Shown piece by piece: positions 33,549 to 45,378 of a stretch of 64,000 nucleotides of DNA. Below the pieces are notes generated by a model that saw only the letters and a program-made list of their open reading frames with translations, was not told the DNA's origin and ran no database searches. A program made the position numbers and the translations under genes. The stretch spans positions 26,244,466-26,308,465 of the forward strand of contig NW_020954569.1 in the NCBI RefSeq assembly GCF_900497805.2. The letters are read 5' to 3'. This stretch comes from Vombatus ursinus. Lineage: Eukaryota > Chordata > Mammalia > Diprotodontia > Vombatidae. Positions within the stretch are counted from its first letter, which is position 1. Each line of letters begins with the position of its first letter.

Positions 33549-33902
33549 TCCCTTTAATGGGGAGCATTTTAAACAATAGTAGAGATTTTATTGGTGACCC
33601 TCTCACTCTTGGATTAAACATTTGACCTTGTTTTCTTAAAGAAATTATTCTTGTAAAAATAGCCAGTTTTCAATGTTTTTTTTTTCTGAAAAATATCTAG
33701 TAAGTGGGTTACTCTTGCTACTGGTGCAGTGTCACAGAGGTGAGTTTAAGGGCCTGCCAGTCATGCCAATATTAGCAGGAAGGTTCCAGAGAGTTCATTT
33801 AGGAAGTTGATGCTTGCAGCAAATGGGAGTTGGGAGGGAGATAAATAAACAGGGGGTGGTATCTACCTCCATATACCAGAGTGTAAAAGCTAGCTTGAAA
33901 CT

Positions 33903-33904
<2 letters not shown>

Positions 33905-33938
<34 letters not shown>
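33905..33938. repeat. (CA)n microsatellite
   Basis: About 17 CA units directly abutting the start of the RTE fragment that follows. Confidence 0.97.
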
Positions 33939-33939
<1 letters not shown>

Positions 33940-34585
33940 GAAAACTCCAAGATCATGGCATCTGATCCTATTACTTCCTGGCAAATAGAGGGAGAAGAAA
34001 TGGAATGAGTGTACAATTTTATATTCTTGGATCACTGCAGACAGGGACTGCAGCCACGAAATTAAAAGATGTTTGCTCCTTGGAAGGAATGCTATGGCAA
34101 ATCTGGACAGCCTGCTAAAAAGCAGAAACATCACCTTGCTGACAAAGCAAGGGTCTTTCCAATAATAATGTACAACTGTGAAAGTTGGACTATAGGGAGA
34201 AAACTGAGCACTGCAGAATTGACTCTTTGGAATTGTAGTACTGGAGAAGACTTTTGAAAATTCTTTGGACAGCAAGGAGATCCAATCAATCAATACTTAA
34301 TGAAATTAACTTTAACTATTCATTGGAAGGATAAGTACTAAAACTGAAGCTTGAATACTATGTCCACATACTAAGAAGACAAGACCCATTGGAAAAGACT
34401 TTGATACTAGGAAAGATTGAAGACAAAAGAAAGTAATGGTAGGGAATGACATGGATAAATAGTATCATGGAAGCAAGAAACATGAGCTTGGGCATCCTTC
34501 AGACATAGAGGAGGACAGAAGGGCCTGGCATGCTGTAGGGTCGAAAAGAGTTGGACAGAACTGAACAACTGAACGACAACCAGAG
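33939..34585 (+). mobile_element. RTE (BovB-like) LINE, RT C-terminus and 3' end
   Basis: Translated pieces match the C-terminal part of RTE reverse transcriptase: SKIMASDPITSWQIEGEE at 33949-34002, a VIMYNCESWTI-like block at about 34163-34195, and WNCSTGEDF (RTE ...ELWCWRRLL) at about 34230. The 3' part follows ('cattggaaaagactttgata', 'gtcgaaaagagttggacaga') and ends in 'ctgaacaactgaacgacaac'. It is 5'-truncated and has several frame disruptions. It may be a source for the 3' end of the RTE-derived SINEs nearby. Confidence 0.85.
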
Positions 34586-35221
34586 TTGCCACTCTGTGTG
34601 TAACAGAAACAAGAAATTATTAAATAAAGTTCATCCCTGATACATGCATTAGGTTCTATCCAGAAAGCCAGGGAACAGCAGAGCAGGAGGAAGTTTTCTT
34701 TAATATTCAATTTTATTGGAATGACTGTACTTTAGGAAGGAATGCAAGAACACTAAGCAATCTGCTTTAAGATAAACAGATTTAGTCAGTATGACTAAAA
34801 GATGGCTTGAGAACTTAGTCCATGATCAAAAAAAAAAAAAGGACTTCACAGTTTTTTGGGGAGGAGGGGGAGAATAGGTCTTTGGGGCAGAGAGGAAAGG
34901 GATACCTTCACTATGCCAAACATCTGGATGAAATGTGAAAAATTCAGTCCACCAGATGTTTTGTCGACAGGACACCAAACATTCTGATATTTGGATGGCT
35001 GATTTGTCTCACTTTTCATCCAGATGTACGATGTTATATAGTCATAGTTATATGAAGAGCTATGTGGAGTTCATAGTTAAATGAATACACCTCCTGTTTT
35101 GGTTTGGTGTGGTTCAGTTAGGGTTTTAAAAGGCAAAAGAGGGGTGGCAGAATGTAAAAGGAAGAGCACTCCTCAGCCAGGAGCACATCATGCATGGACT
35201 CTTACCATTAAACTTCATGGC
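34586..35221. other. Unassigned sequence
   Basis: No recognised element. A G-rich patch lies at 34857-34872. Confidence 0.4.
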
Positions 35222-35425
35222 CACAGAATCATAGAAGGTTAGAACTCTACAGATATAGGGAGATTTGAAATTGGTTAGTTTCTTGTCTAAGCTTCCATTT
35301 TGTTGAGGAGAAAAGTAAAGCCGTCAGAGGTTGAGGAACTTTGTGAAAATCCTATTGTGGCAGAAACAGTACTGAAATCCAGGTCCATTTACTCCCTGTC
35401 TCACCTTCTTCCTCCTGTACTGCAT
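35222..35425 (-). mobile_element. MIR-like SINE, diverged
   Basis: 'cagaatcatagaaggttaga', 'gttgaggaactttgtgaaaa' and 'gtactgaaatccaggtccat' follow antisense MIR order. Confidence 0.5.
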
Positions 35426-35599
35426 GGCTTCCCACAGATTTTCATGATGACGTTTAAAATGCTGAAGGAACCTTTGCTGATCTCCCATATTAAAGGATGA
35501 TCTTTTTAATTTGTAATAAATGTGCTGTCCTGTATTTTTATCTGTTTACCTATAAAAACCAGTTCCTTCAAAGGAAAGCAGTTAAGGACTATCTCTATA

Positions 35600-35882
35600 A
35601 GAATGTATTTGATATTGGATTTGGAGTCAGAAGTGTTGGGCCTGAGCACCAGCTATGATACTTAGTTGTGTAAAATTAGGCTGGTTGATTTAATATTTCT
35701 GAGCTTTCTCAGTTTCCTATATCTTCATATTTCTAATATTTCTCAATTTCCTAATCTGTGAAACAGATTCCTTACACTATTTCACAAGGTGTTTTGTAAA
35801 CTATTAAAGATAATTAGTAATAGTAGTACTAGTAGTAGTAGTAGTGATGGTGGTGGTGGTAGTAGTGTTATTATTATTATTA
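35600..35882 (+). mobile_element. MIR with a trinucleotide-repeat tail
   Basis: 'ggatttggagtcagaagtgt', 'gagctttctcagtttcctat' and 'ttcacaaggtgttttgtaaa' give a sense MIR. Its 3' tail has expanded into TAG/GTG/TTA trinucleotides at 35817-35882. Confidence 0.6.
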
Positions 35883-36138
35883 AAGACCCCTTAAATGAAA
35901 AAAGCAAAATTATTTATGCTGGCTATGAAGCATACTTCGTTCTTTTGCATAGTTATTTGGAATATTAATTTCAGACTTCTGGGGGCAGAGCCAAGATGGT
36001 GGAGTAGAAGAAGCACTCAGTCAAGCTCTCTCAATATTAACCTCCAAATGACTTTTTTAAATGCCTCAAATAGAATTCTAGAGTAGTAGAGCCAACAAAA
36101 GGTCAGAGTGAAACATCCTACCAGCACAGGAGAACTTT

Positions 36139-36389
36139 GTTGTTTGTTGTTCAGCTATTTCAGTTGTGTCTGACTCTTCATGACCCTATTTAAGGTTTTC
36201 TTGGCAAAGATCCTGGAATGGTTTACCATTTCCTTCTCCAGTTCATTTTACAGATGAGGAAACTGAGGCAAACAGGGTTAAGTAACTTGCCCAAGGCCAC
36301 ATCTCTGAGGCCAGATTTGAACTCAGAAAAATGAGTCGTCCTGACTTCAGGTCTGGCACTCTATACATTGCACTACCTTGCTGCCACAT
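36139..36389 (-). mobile_element. RTE-derived SINE (RTESINE type), full length
   Basis: On the minus strand: tRNA-like head (36386 leftward, antisense 'gcactaccttgctgcc'), CORE-like middle, and RTE-type 3' end ('gttgttcagctatttcagtt'). The flanks GAGAACTTT (36130-36138) and GAGAATTT (36390-36397) fit a target duplication. It is inserted in the 5' UTR of the host L1. Confidence 0.88.
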
Positions 36390-37825
36390 GAGAATTTAAG
36401 AGTTCAGAAAAAGCGATCTGTGTCATGGGGATAGAGGCTGACCTGAATCCCTATCTATGCAATACCAGTGGTAGCATCAAGTGGTGATGACAAAAGTAGC
36501 AACAGCTTCAGAATCTCAAGCCAAAGATGGTAAGAGGATCTGAGAACTGGTCAGAAAGAGTATGGGGACCCCTGTGACAGCCCTGGATGCAGGACCAAAT
36601 GCTGGTTAACAACTGCATTCCCTAGAGCCACATTTGGGTAACAGTTCAAGGGCAGAGGGGAGCACTTTTAGTCAAGAGGGAACAAGGGCCCTGAAAAGCA
36701 GTATCACTTTTGGTTGTAAGGGATCAGGAACTCTGAGAAGCGGTACTACTTCTAATCCCAAAGGAGCAGGGGCCCTGAAGAGCAATAACAATTGCAATCC
36801 CAAGGGATCAGGGGCCCTTCCTGAGTAAAGACCAGGGTGCAGACCAAGTGAGCAATGACCACAGCTCTCCCCAGATCACACCACCTTAGAACCAACAAAA
36901 ACTTCCAAATTCCCAAAACTAGCTCTGAAAACAGCAATGAGAATAAGCTTGAAGCTTTGACTAGACTCCCTCTTATGTCACACAACAGGAACAGAGCCCA
37001 ACTTTAACATAAAGTTCAACATCAAGAAATAGGGTGGAAAAATGAGCACATAAAAAAAGAATTTGGTCATAAAAATCTAATATTGTGACAGAGAAGATCA
37101 AGAAACAAACTCAGAGGCAATGAGGTCAAAACAGCTACAAACAAAGTCTCAAAGAAAAAAATGTGAATTGGACACAAATCTAACAAAAATTCCTAGAAGA
37201 CCTAAAAAATCATTTTCAAAATCAAATAAAAGTAGTAGAGAAAAAGTTAAATAAACAAATAGGAGCAAAGGAAGAAAATTATGAAAAGACATTTAAGAAC
37301 TTGGTAAAACAGGCATAAAAAATACTGAAGAAAAGAACTCCATAAAAAGAAGAATTGACTAAGTGGAAAAGGAGGTATGAAAGTTCATTGAAGGAAATAC
37401 TTCCTTAAAAATTAGAATTGGGTAAGTGGAAGCTAATGATTCCATGAAACATCTAGAAACAATCAAACAAAGTAAAAAAGAATGAAAAAAAATAGAAGAA
37501 AATGTGAAATATCTCACTGGAAAAACAACTACATTGAAAATAGATTAAGGAGAGATAATTTAAGAATTATTGGACTGGACTACCTGAAAGCCACAATCAG
37601 AGAAAGAACCTAAATAGCATACTTCAAGAAATTCTCAAGGAAAACACTCCAATGTCCTAGAACTAGAAGGTAAAATAGAAATTGAAAGAATACATTGATG
37701 ACCACCTGAAAGAGATCCCCAAAATGAAAACTCCAAGGAACATTATAGCCAAATGTCAGAGCTTCCTGGTCAAAGAGAAAATACTTCAAACATTCAGAAA
37801 GAAACCATTCAGACACTATGGCCAT

Positions 37826-37976
37826 GGGGCAGGTAGGTGGTGCAGTGGATAGAGCACAACCCTTGATTCAGGAGGACCTGAGTTCAAATATGGCCTCAGA
37901 CACATAACACTTACTAGTTATGTGACCCTGGACAAGTCACTTAATCCCATTGCCTAACCAAAAAAAAAAAAAAAAA
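37826..37976 (+). mobile_element. tRNA-derived SINE in L1 ORF1
   Basis: Starts GGGGCAGGTAGGTGGTGC and ends in about 18 A residues. It splits the ORF1 C-terminal domain of the host L1. Its position within L1 differs from the SINE at 22562, so the two insertions are independent. Confidence 0.93.
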
Positions 37977-39553
37977 GCCAGAAAACAGATACTAGGGCCA
38001 CAGTCAGGATCACATGAGATTTAATATTAAAGTAATGAAGGACTTGGAATATGATATTCTAGAAGGCACAAAAGCTAAGATTACAACCAAAAATAACCTA
38101 GCCAGCAAAACTTCATATAATCTTTTAAGAGAAAAAAATGGATATTTAATGGAAGAGAATAATGGAAATTTAATGAAATCATTTAATAAAATAATGGAAA
38201 TTTAATTAAATCATCCCTAATTAAAAATAAAAAAAGAGCCCAATAGAAATTTTGACTTTCAAGGTCAAGATTTAAAGAGAAGCATAAAAAGGTAAATATG
38301 AAAGAGAAATCATAAAGGACTCAATAAGTTTAATCTACTTATATTTCTCTATGGGAAGATGCTACATGTAACTTTTAATAACTATTATTAGGATGGCAGT
38401 TAAAAGGATTCTACATAGACAGAGGGCATGGGAGTGAGTTTATTATGTTAGGATGATGTAAAAAATGGATGGGTGAGAAAGAGGGACGGATTGTTAAAAG
38501 AAGGAAGAAAGAAGAAGAATGGGGAAAATTATGTCGCATAAAAGAGATATACAAGGAAAAGCTTTTATAGTGGAGGAGAAAAATGGTGGTGGGGCAATGC
38601 TTGAACCTCACTCATATCTAAATTGGTTCAAAGAAAGGAAAATATATATATACACATTCATTTTGTTATAGAAATCATACTCAACAGGGAAGTAAGAGGG
38701 GAAAGGGATAAGGGGGGGGTGTGATAAAAGGAAAAACATAAAGGAAGTCTATGGTTAGAAGCAAAACAGACTTTAGAAGAGGAACAGTATTTAAAAAGAG
38801 AGAGAAGGATCAATAGAACAAAATAGGGTAGAGGGAAATGCACAGTTAGTAATCATAACTTTTAATGGGATGAACTCACACATAAAACAGAATCAGATAG
38901 CAGAATGGATTAGGAACTAGAATCCAATAATATGTTGTTTACAAGAAACATACTTGAAACAAAGAGACACATACAGAGTTAAAATAAGGGACTGGAACAG
39001 ACTCTATTATATTTTAGTTGATGCAAAAAAGGCAGGGTTTGCAACTGTGATCTCAGATAAAAGAAAAGCAAAACTATGCCTCATTACAAGAGATAAGGGT
39101 GGAAACTACATCTTGCTAAAAGGCACCATAGACAATGAAGTAATATCAATACTAAACATATGCATCAAATGGCATAGCATTGAAATTCTTAAAGGAAAAT
39201 TTAAATGAATCAGAGGAGGAAATAGACAGTAAAACTACAGTAGTGGAGAACCTCAACTTTTCTTTCTCAGAGCTAGATAAATCTCACCATAAAATAAATA
39301 ATGTGTTAAGGAGATGAATACAATCTCAGAAAAGTTAAATATGATAGAGAAAACTAAATAGGAATAGAAAGGAGTATACCTTTTTCTCAGCTGTACATGT
39401 CACCTTCACAATAATTAACCATGTATTAGGGCATAAAAGCCTTACAAACAAATTCAGAAAAGCAGGAATATTACATGCACCATCTTCAGGCCACAATGGA
39501 ATAAAAATTACTTTCAGTAAAGGGTTGTGGAAGCAGAGATTAAAACTTAGTTG

Positions 39554-39700
39554 TTGGGACAGCTAAGTGACAGAGTGGATAGAGCACTGGCCCTGAAGTC
39601 AGGAGGACCTGAGTTCAAATACAGCCTCAGACCAAACACTTGACACTTACTAGCTATGTGACCTTGGGCAAATCACTTAACCCCAATTGCCCCCCCCAAA
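39554..39700 (+). mobile_element. tRNA-derived SINE in L1 endonuclease region
   Basis: Head 'gggacagctaagtgacagag'. Flanks AAAACTTAGTTG (39542-39553) and AAAACTTAATTG (39701-39712) are a 12 bp duplication with one difference. The L1 text continues on the far side. Confidence 0.93.
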
Positions 39701-39785
39701 AAAACTTAATTGTAAAACTAAATAATCTAATCCTAAACAATTAGTGGGTCAAAGAACAAACCATAAACAATTGATAATTTCATCA

Positions 39786-39807
39786 TATATATATATATAT
39801 ATATATA
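39786..39807. repeat. (TA)n simple repeat
   Basis: Eleven TA units close to the point where host L1 sequence jumps from endonuclease to RT. Confidence 0.9.
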
Positions 39808-39920
39808 CCACTTTCTCTAATGAGTATTGGTGTAAGAATTTTAAATAAAATACTAGCAAGGAGATTACAACAATATATCACAAGGATCATACACTATGAC
39901 CAGGTGGGATTTATACCAGC

Positions 39921-40815
39921 AATTCTTTGGGTGAAGCATAGACTTGTATTATTGTGATGTTGAATGGTTTGCCTTGGATTTGAACAGTTAGCATTCTATC
40001 ATTTTTGAGATTATACCCCAGTACATCTTTTCTTTCCCCTTTATTGACTATGAGGGGTACTCCATTTCTTCCAAGAGATTCTTGCCTGCAGTAATATATA
40101 TAATGGTCAAGTGAATTAAATCCACTCCTTCCAGTCCATTTAAGTTCATTGACATCCAAGATGTCAATGTTTAATATTTTATCTCTTATTTGACCACATC
40201 CAGCTTACCTGGCTTTATAGATCTTATATTCCCAGTACCCTATTCAATATTGATCTTTACAGCATTAGATTGACTTTCATCACCAGACACACCCACAGGT
40301 GAGCTTCCTTTCAGCTTTGGCCCAGCCACTTCATTAGTATTGGAGCTACTTGTAGTTGTCCTCCACTCTTCCCCAATAATGTGGTGGAATACCTTCCAAC
40401 CTGATAATTTGTAATCAAAATTATTCATTTAACTTCCCATGATCCTCTCTGTCTTTTGTTTGGTCATAAGCTCTTCTCTTATCCATAGATCTGACAGGTA
40501 GATTTTTCCATGCTCCCCTAATTTATTTATAATATTATCTTTATGTCTAAATCATTTATCCATTTTGACCTTATCTTGGTATAGTGTCAGGTATTGGTCT
40601 ATGCCTAGTTTCTTCCTAACTACTTTCCAGTTTTCTCAGCAATTTTTATCAAATGGTGAATTCTTACCCCAAAAGATTTTATCTTTGGATTTATCAAACA
40701 CTAGGTTACTATGGTCTTTTATTACTGCGTAGTGTGTACCTAATCTATTCCACAGATTCCACTGATTTCACCACTCTATTTCTTAGCCAGTACCAAGTTG
40801 AATATCTATTTTGCA
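39921..40815 (-). other. Inverted segment: RTE 5' part joined to L1 ORF2 part
   Basis: On the minus strand this segment holds L1 ORF2 sequence (40815 down to about 40418, ending NNFDYK). It is directly followed by the 5' part of an RTE LINE (about 40417-39921), with an RTE endonuclease start: ILNIDILDVNELKWTGRSGF, then DHYIYYCRQESL, VPLIVNKGERKDVLGYNLKN and [11 protein letters not shown]. Flipping the segment places the L1 piece after host L1 at 39920 and the RTE 5' part just before plus-strand RTE at 40816. Both become collinear, so the simplest reading is a later inversion of about 0.9 kb with some loss at both breakpoints. L1 and RTE twin priming are alternatives but would not invert parts of both elements together. 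Confidence 0.75.
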
Positions 40816-42165
40816 GCCAAGGGTAGAGAAGCTTTATGCAGTCATTTAAAATAAGACTTATTATGAAATTCAGACTTAAATTGAAGAAAGTAGGAAAACC
40901 ATCAGATCATATAAGTATGACCTAAATACCATCCCTTATGAATGCAAAGTGGAAGAGATTAATAGATTTAAGGGATTAGGTCTTCTAGATAAAGTGCCTA
41001 AAGAAGTACAAATGTAGATTTGCAACATTGTACAGGAGGCAGCAACAAAAACATTCTAAAGAAAAAGAAGAGTAAGAAAGCAAAATGACTGTCTGATCAG
41101 GCTATACAAATAGCTGAGGAAAGAAGGAAAGGGAAAGGGAAATGGAAAGGAGAAAAGGAAAGATACATTTGACTGAATGCAGAATTCCAGAGAATAGCAA
41201 GGAGAGATAAGAAAGTTCTTCTAAATTAACCATGCAAAGAAATAGAAGAAAACAAGTCAATGGGAAAGACAAGAGATCTCTTCAAGAAATTTAGAGATAT
41301 CAAGGAGAGATTTTATGTAAAATGGGCATGATAAAAAACAAAAATGGTGAAGACTTAACAGAAGTAGAAAAGATTAAGAAGTGGTAAAAATATACAGAAC
41401 CAAACAAGAAAGATCTTAACATCACTGATAACCATGATGGTGTGGTTACTGATCCAGAACCAGACATCCTGGAGAATTTAGTCAAGTGGACCTTAGGAAG
41501 CATTGCTAGCAATAAGGCTAGTGAAGTTAATGGAATTCCAAATGAACTATTTAAAATAGTAAAAGATGATGCAGTTAAATTGCTGCACTCAATATACCAG
41601 CAAATTTGGAAACATAACAGTGGGTAGATTTGAAAAGATCAATTTCTGTCCCAATCCTAAAAAGTACAATGCCAAAGAATGTTCAGATTACTAAGCAATT
41701 GCACTCATTTCACGTACCAGCAAGGTTATGCTTAAGATTCTTAAGATTAAGGTTATGCTTAGGATTCAGCAGTATGTGAACCAAGAATTACCAGAAAAAT
41801 AGACTGTTTTTTGAAGAGGCCAAGGAATTAGAGACCAAATTGCCAACATTCAATGGATTATAGAGAAAGCAAGGGAGTTCCAGAAAAATATCTACTTCTG
41901 CTTCATTGACTACACTAAAGCCTTTGCAAAACTCTATGGATTACAACAAAATATGGCAAGTCCTCAAAGACCTGGGAGTACCAGATCATCTTACTTGCCT
42001 CCTGAGGAACCTGTATGTGGACCAAAAAGCAATGGTTAGAACTGAACATGGAACAACTGATTGTTTTAAGATTTGAAAAGGAGTACAAAAAGGGTGCATA
42101 TTGTAGCCTTATTTATTTAACTTACATACATAGTACATCATGCAAAACACCAGGCTGAATGAATC

Positions 42166-42752
42166 AAACCTATGTAGACAAGAATAAAAGGAATGTAGAA
42201 AATTGGGGGGAAAGTTTCATAGACAATCTCTCAGGATGTGATTGGTTTGTGATACTGCTATGGTGTAGGAAATGATGAGTTGGTTAATTTAGAAAAACAT
42301 GGAAAGATTTGGACCTATGAAGGAAGATGCTATCCATCTTCAGAGAAATAGATAACAGGTAGAAATAAGCATATCACAATCTTACATATATGTATATGGG
42401 TATATGTATCTATGTGTACTTTTATAGATATCTATGTATATGTGTGTAGATATACATATATATATATATATATATATATCTTCACCCTTAATTGTGGCCT
42501 TCTTAGGGGGTGGGGAGCCTAGGGAGAGGAAAAAATAAAGCAAAAATTGCACAGCAGAGAACAAAAGCAAAGAAAAGCTGGCCAGCTTTGAAAACAATAT
42601 GTAGCATTTATTACATAGGCTTTATTGAAATGGAAAGTTATTGTTTAATATTAAATCATCTCCTATGGTCTGCTGTGTACATGGCAATGTATTCTTTTTT
42701 CTTTTCTCATGTTGTTTTTAAGTTTAATTTTTTTTAATTATTAAAAAAAAAG
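42166..42752 (+). mobile_element. L1 LINE 3' end inserted in the RTE
   Basis: ORF2 C-terminal remnants at 42166-42370 ('aaaacatggaaagatttgga', 'aagatgctatccatcttcag') are followed by TA/TATG repeats (42382-42480). A variant L1 3' UTR follows ('gcacagcagagaacaaaagc', 'tatggtctgctgtgtacatg'), with a final A run ending about 42752. RTE sequence resumes immediately after. Confidence 0.7.
42382..42480. repeat. (TATG)n/(TA)n simple repeat
   Basis: TATATG, TCTATG and TATA units inside the L1 3' fragment. Confidence 0.9.
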
Positions 42753-44394
42753 TAATGTATGGCTGTGAGAGTTAAGTGCCACAGAATTGATGCTTTTGAA
42801 TTGTGATACTGGAGAAGACTTTTGAGAGTCCCTTGGACAGCAAAGAGATCAAATCAGTCAATATTTAAAGAAATTAATTTAGACTATTCACTGAAAGATT
42901 AAATACTGAAGTTTGAACTTAACTACTTTGGTCATATAATGAGAAGACAGGACTCATTGGAAAAGACCCTGGTATGGGGAAAGATTGACAGCAAAAGGAA
43001 AAGAGGATGGCAGAGTATGAGATTGCAAATAGTGTCATGGAAGCAATGAACACAAACTTGGACAGACTTCAGGAGATAGTAAAGACTTGGTGTGCTATGG
43101 TCCATGGGATCATGAAGAGTAGGACATGACTGAATGACTGACCAACAACAAAAAGCTTTTGCACAAACTAAACAAATGCAACCAAAAATAGAAGAAAAAT
43201 AGGAACCTGGAAAAAGTTTATAGTAAGTTTCTCTGATAAGCATCTCATTTTTCAAATACATAGGGAAGTGAGTCAAATTTATAAAAATAAAAGCTATCCC
43301 TTAATTGATAAATAGTCAAGGGATATAAACAGGCAGTTTTCAGAAGAAAAGAAGAAGAAATCAAAGTTATCAACAGTCACATGAAAAAATGCTCTAAATC
43401 ACTACTGACTAGAGAAATGCAAATTAAAACAACTCTGAGATGCCACTTCATACCTATTAGATTGGCTAACATGACAGAAAAAGAAAACGACAAATGGTGG
43501 AGGGGATATGGAAAAGCAGGGATATTATTGGACTATTGGTAGAGTTGTGAATTGGTCCAGCCATTCTGGAGAACAATTTAGAACTATTCCCAATGGGATA
43601 TAAAACTGCTTATTTTTCAACCCAGCAATACCACTACCAGGTCTATATCCCAAAGATATCAAAGAAAAGGGTAAGGAACCTATTTGTACAAAAATAATTA
43701 TAGCAGCGCTTTTTGTGGTAGCAAAGGTCTGACAATCATGGGGATGTCCATCAACTGAGATATGGCTAAACAAGCTGTGGTATATGAGTGTGATACAGTA
43801 CTATCGTGCTATGAGAAATGACATGCAGGATGGTTTTAGGAAAACCTGGGAAGACTTATATGAGCTCATGCAGAGTGAAGTGAGAACAAGGAGAACATTG
43901 TACACGGTAGCAGCAATATTGTAATAATGATCAACTGTGAAATACTTAGCTATTCTGAGCAAGACAATGATCAAAGACAATTCCAAATGACACATGATGA
44001 AAAATGCTATCCACCTCCAAAGAGAGAACTGATGAATTCTGAATGCAGATTGAAGCATACTTTTTTCTTCATTTTTCTTGGGGTTTTTTTGTCTGTTTTA
44101 CATCATAGCTAATATGGAAATATGTTTTGCATGACTTTGCTATATAATCAATATCAAAGTGCTTGCTTTCTCAAGGAGAGGAGTGAGAAAAGAGGGAGGG
44201 AAAGAATCTGGAACTCAAAATAAAAAAAATGTTTAAAAATTTACACATAATTGGAAAATAACAAAAAATAAAACTACATTGGAAAACAGTGTATTAATTT
44301 CATCAAAGAATATTGAAGAATGTAAATAATAAACTTTTGATACCACGGGGAAATATGAATTGGCTTATTAAATAAGGAAGTGTTCTTCCAATCT

Positions 44395-44535
44395 AATCCA
44401 ATAAACATTTATTAAACATCTACTATGTGGCAAGCAGTGTGCTCAGAGCTGGGGATACACTTAATAAAAAGATAGTCTGTGCCCTCAAGGAGTTTACACT
44501 CTAAAGGGGGAGATTACACACCAAAGGAGGCAGAA
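44395..44535 (-). mobile_element. L2 LINE 3' end
   Basis: Antisense 'aataaacatttattaaacat', 'ctactatgtggcaagcagtg', 'gccctcaaggagtttacact' and 'gggggagattacacacc' match the L2 3' UTR. Confidence 0.8.
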
Positions 44536-45110
44536 CAACAAGGGGGGTTGGGGGGGAAGGTATGAGTGTATGGCACCAGGACATCTTAATCCACACCTGG
44601 GCATCTTGTTCCATGGAATTGAAAACAGGCTGAACAACAGATGCAAAGTGGAATGAACTGAGTCTAGTTTCTTCCCTCTATAAAGGAAGGCTTTGAGAGA
44701 AGTTTGGTATTCCACCCTCCAGCCCTCCAATCAGTGGAAAGAGGGGTTATTATGGCAGCTGCCCAACCTCTATTTTGTCAGTGCGTACCACTTTGTCAAC
44801 TAGGAAAACCTTTGTTTCTGCCCAGGGTCCTCTCTAATAAGAAAGTTTCTTCATTTTAGTTCTATTCTCCTCCTCTGTTTTGGGGGGAAGCACTTCCTGA
44901 GTACTTGGTATATAGCTACTTCCTGCTACTTTGACATCCTTTTCACCCAAAAAATATAAAACTGCACAGTGCTCACCTAAGTGTGGTTCATTTGAGATGA
45001 GAGAGAGCTAAGTCAGGGTCCAGCTTCCACCAAGGGCAGGAAATGTGAACCCTGGCACGACTCTGCTAAGAAGGGCTGCTGACTAGGGTCTTTTCTAACT
45101 CTTCCTATCT
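44536..45110. other. Unclassified segment, possibly LTR-derived
   Basis: Has CCAAT-like ('ccctccaatcagtgg', 44724) and TATA-like ('aaaaaatataaaactgcac', 44948) motifs, but no TG...CA boundaries, target duplication or family match could be set. Confidence 0.25.
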
Positions 45111-45114
45111 CTGA

Positions 45115-45378
45115 GTAGCAGCTTGGCATATTGGAAAGAATACTAGACTCAGAGCCAGTAAATCTGCATTCAAATCTTTCCTCTGAAACGTATTAGCCAT
45201 ATGAGACCAGACAAATCGGATAACCTTTCTGAGCCTATCTCTTCAACGACAAAGTGAAGACAATAGTACCTATTTTACAGGGTTCCTAAGAAGCTTTTAT
45301 GATATCCTGCACATAAAGTGCTTTATATACTTTAAAGTACTATATAATGTTACAAATGCCAGTTATTATTCTGAGAGA
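45115..45378 (+). mobile_element. MIR/CORE-SINE, full length, diverged
   Basis: 'tagcagcttggcatattgga', 'agactcagagccagtaaatc', 'acagggttcctaagaagctt', 'taaagtgctttatatacttt' and 'gccagttattatt' in canonical sense order. Confidence 0.75.

Larger units (their letters stand above)
40816..43150 (+). mobile_element. RTE (BovB-like) LINE inserted in L1, itself split
   Basis: The plus-strand part (40816-42165) covers the linker and RT: YDLNTIPYECKVEEINRFKG, VVTDPEPDILENLVKWTLGS, ASEVNGIPNELFKIVKDDAV, then LLHSIYQQIW, and near 41880 a FIDYTKAF-like catalytic region. The 3' part (42753-43150) starts at VMYGCES and ends 'gactgaccaacaacaa'. An L1 3' fragment (42166-42752) separates them, and about 0.3 kb of RT sequence including the YADD region is missing there. 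The 5' part is in the inverted segment at 39921-40417. The downstream junction at 43151 lies in host L1 next to 'aaaagcttttgcacaaac', the sequence that should follow NNFDYIKL. This confirms that the RTE landed in L1 ORF2. The frame is broken repeatedly. Confidence 0.85.
35974..44291 (+). mobile_element. Composite L1 LINE insertion hosting several later elements
   Basis: The whole locus is bounded by an exact 11 bp duplication TATTAATTTCA at 35963-35973 and 44292-44302, so it began as one L1 insertion. The L1 parts in order are: 5' UTR from 'gggggcagagccaagatggt' (35981); ORF1 (about 37150-38260); GA-rich spacer; ORF2 endonuclease (about 38850-39790, QETYLKQRDTYRVKIRDWNR); a short RT piece (39832-39920, RILNKILA...[10 protein letters not shown]); an inverted ORF2 piece (about 40418-40815); then the ORF2 C-terminus and 3' UTR (43151-44291). 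Later insertions are an RTE-derived SINE, two tRNA-type SINEs, an RTE LINE, and an L1 3' fragment within the RTE. About 1.2 kb of RT and later ORF2 is missing. The frames are broken in many places. Confidence 0.85.

Noticed and set aside
44536-45110. LTR call based on CCAAT- and TATA-like motifs
   Set aside because: No ends, target duplication or polyadenylation signal could be set, so it is left as unclassified.
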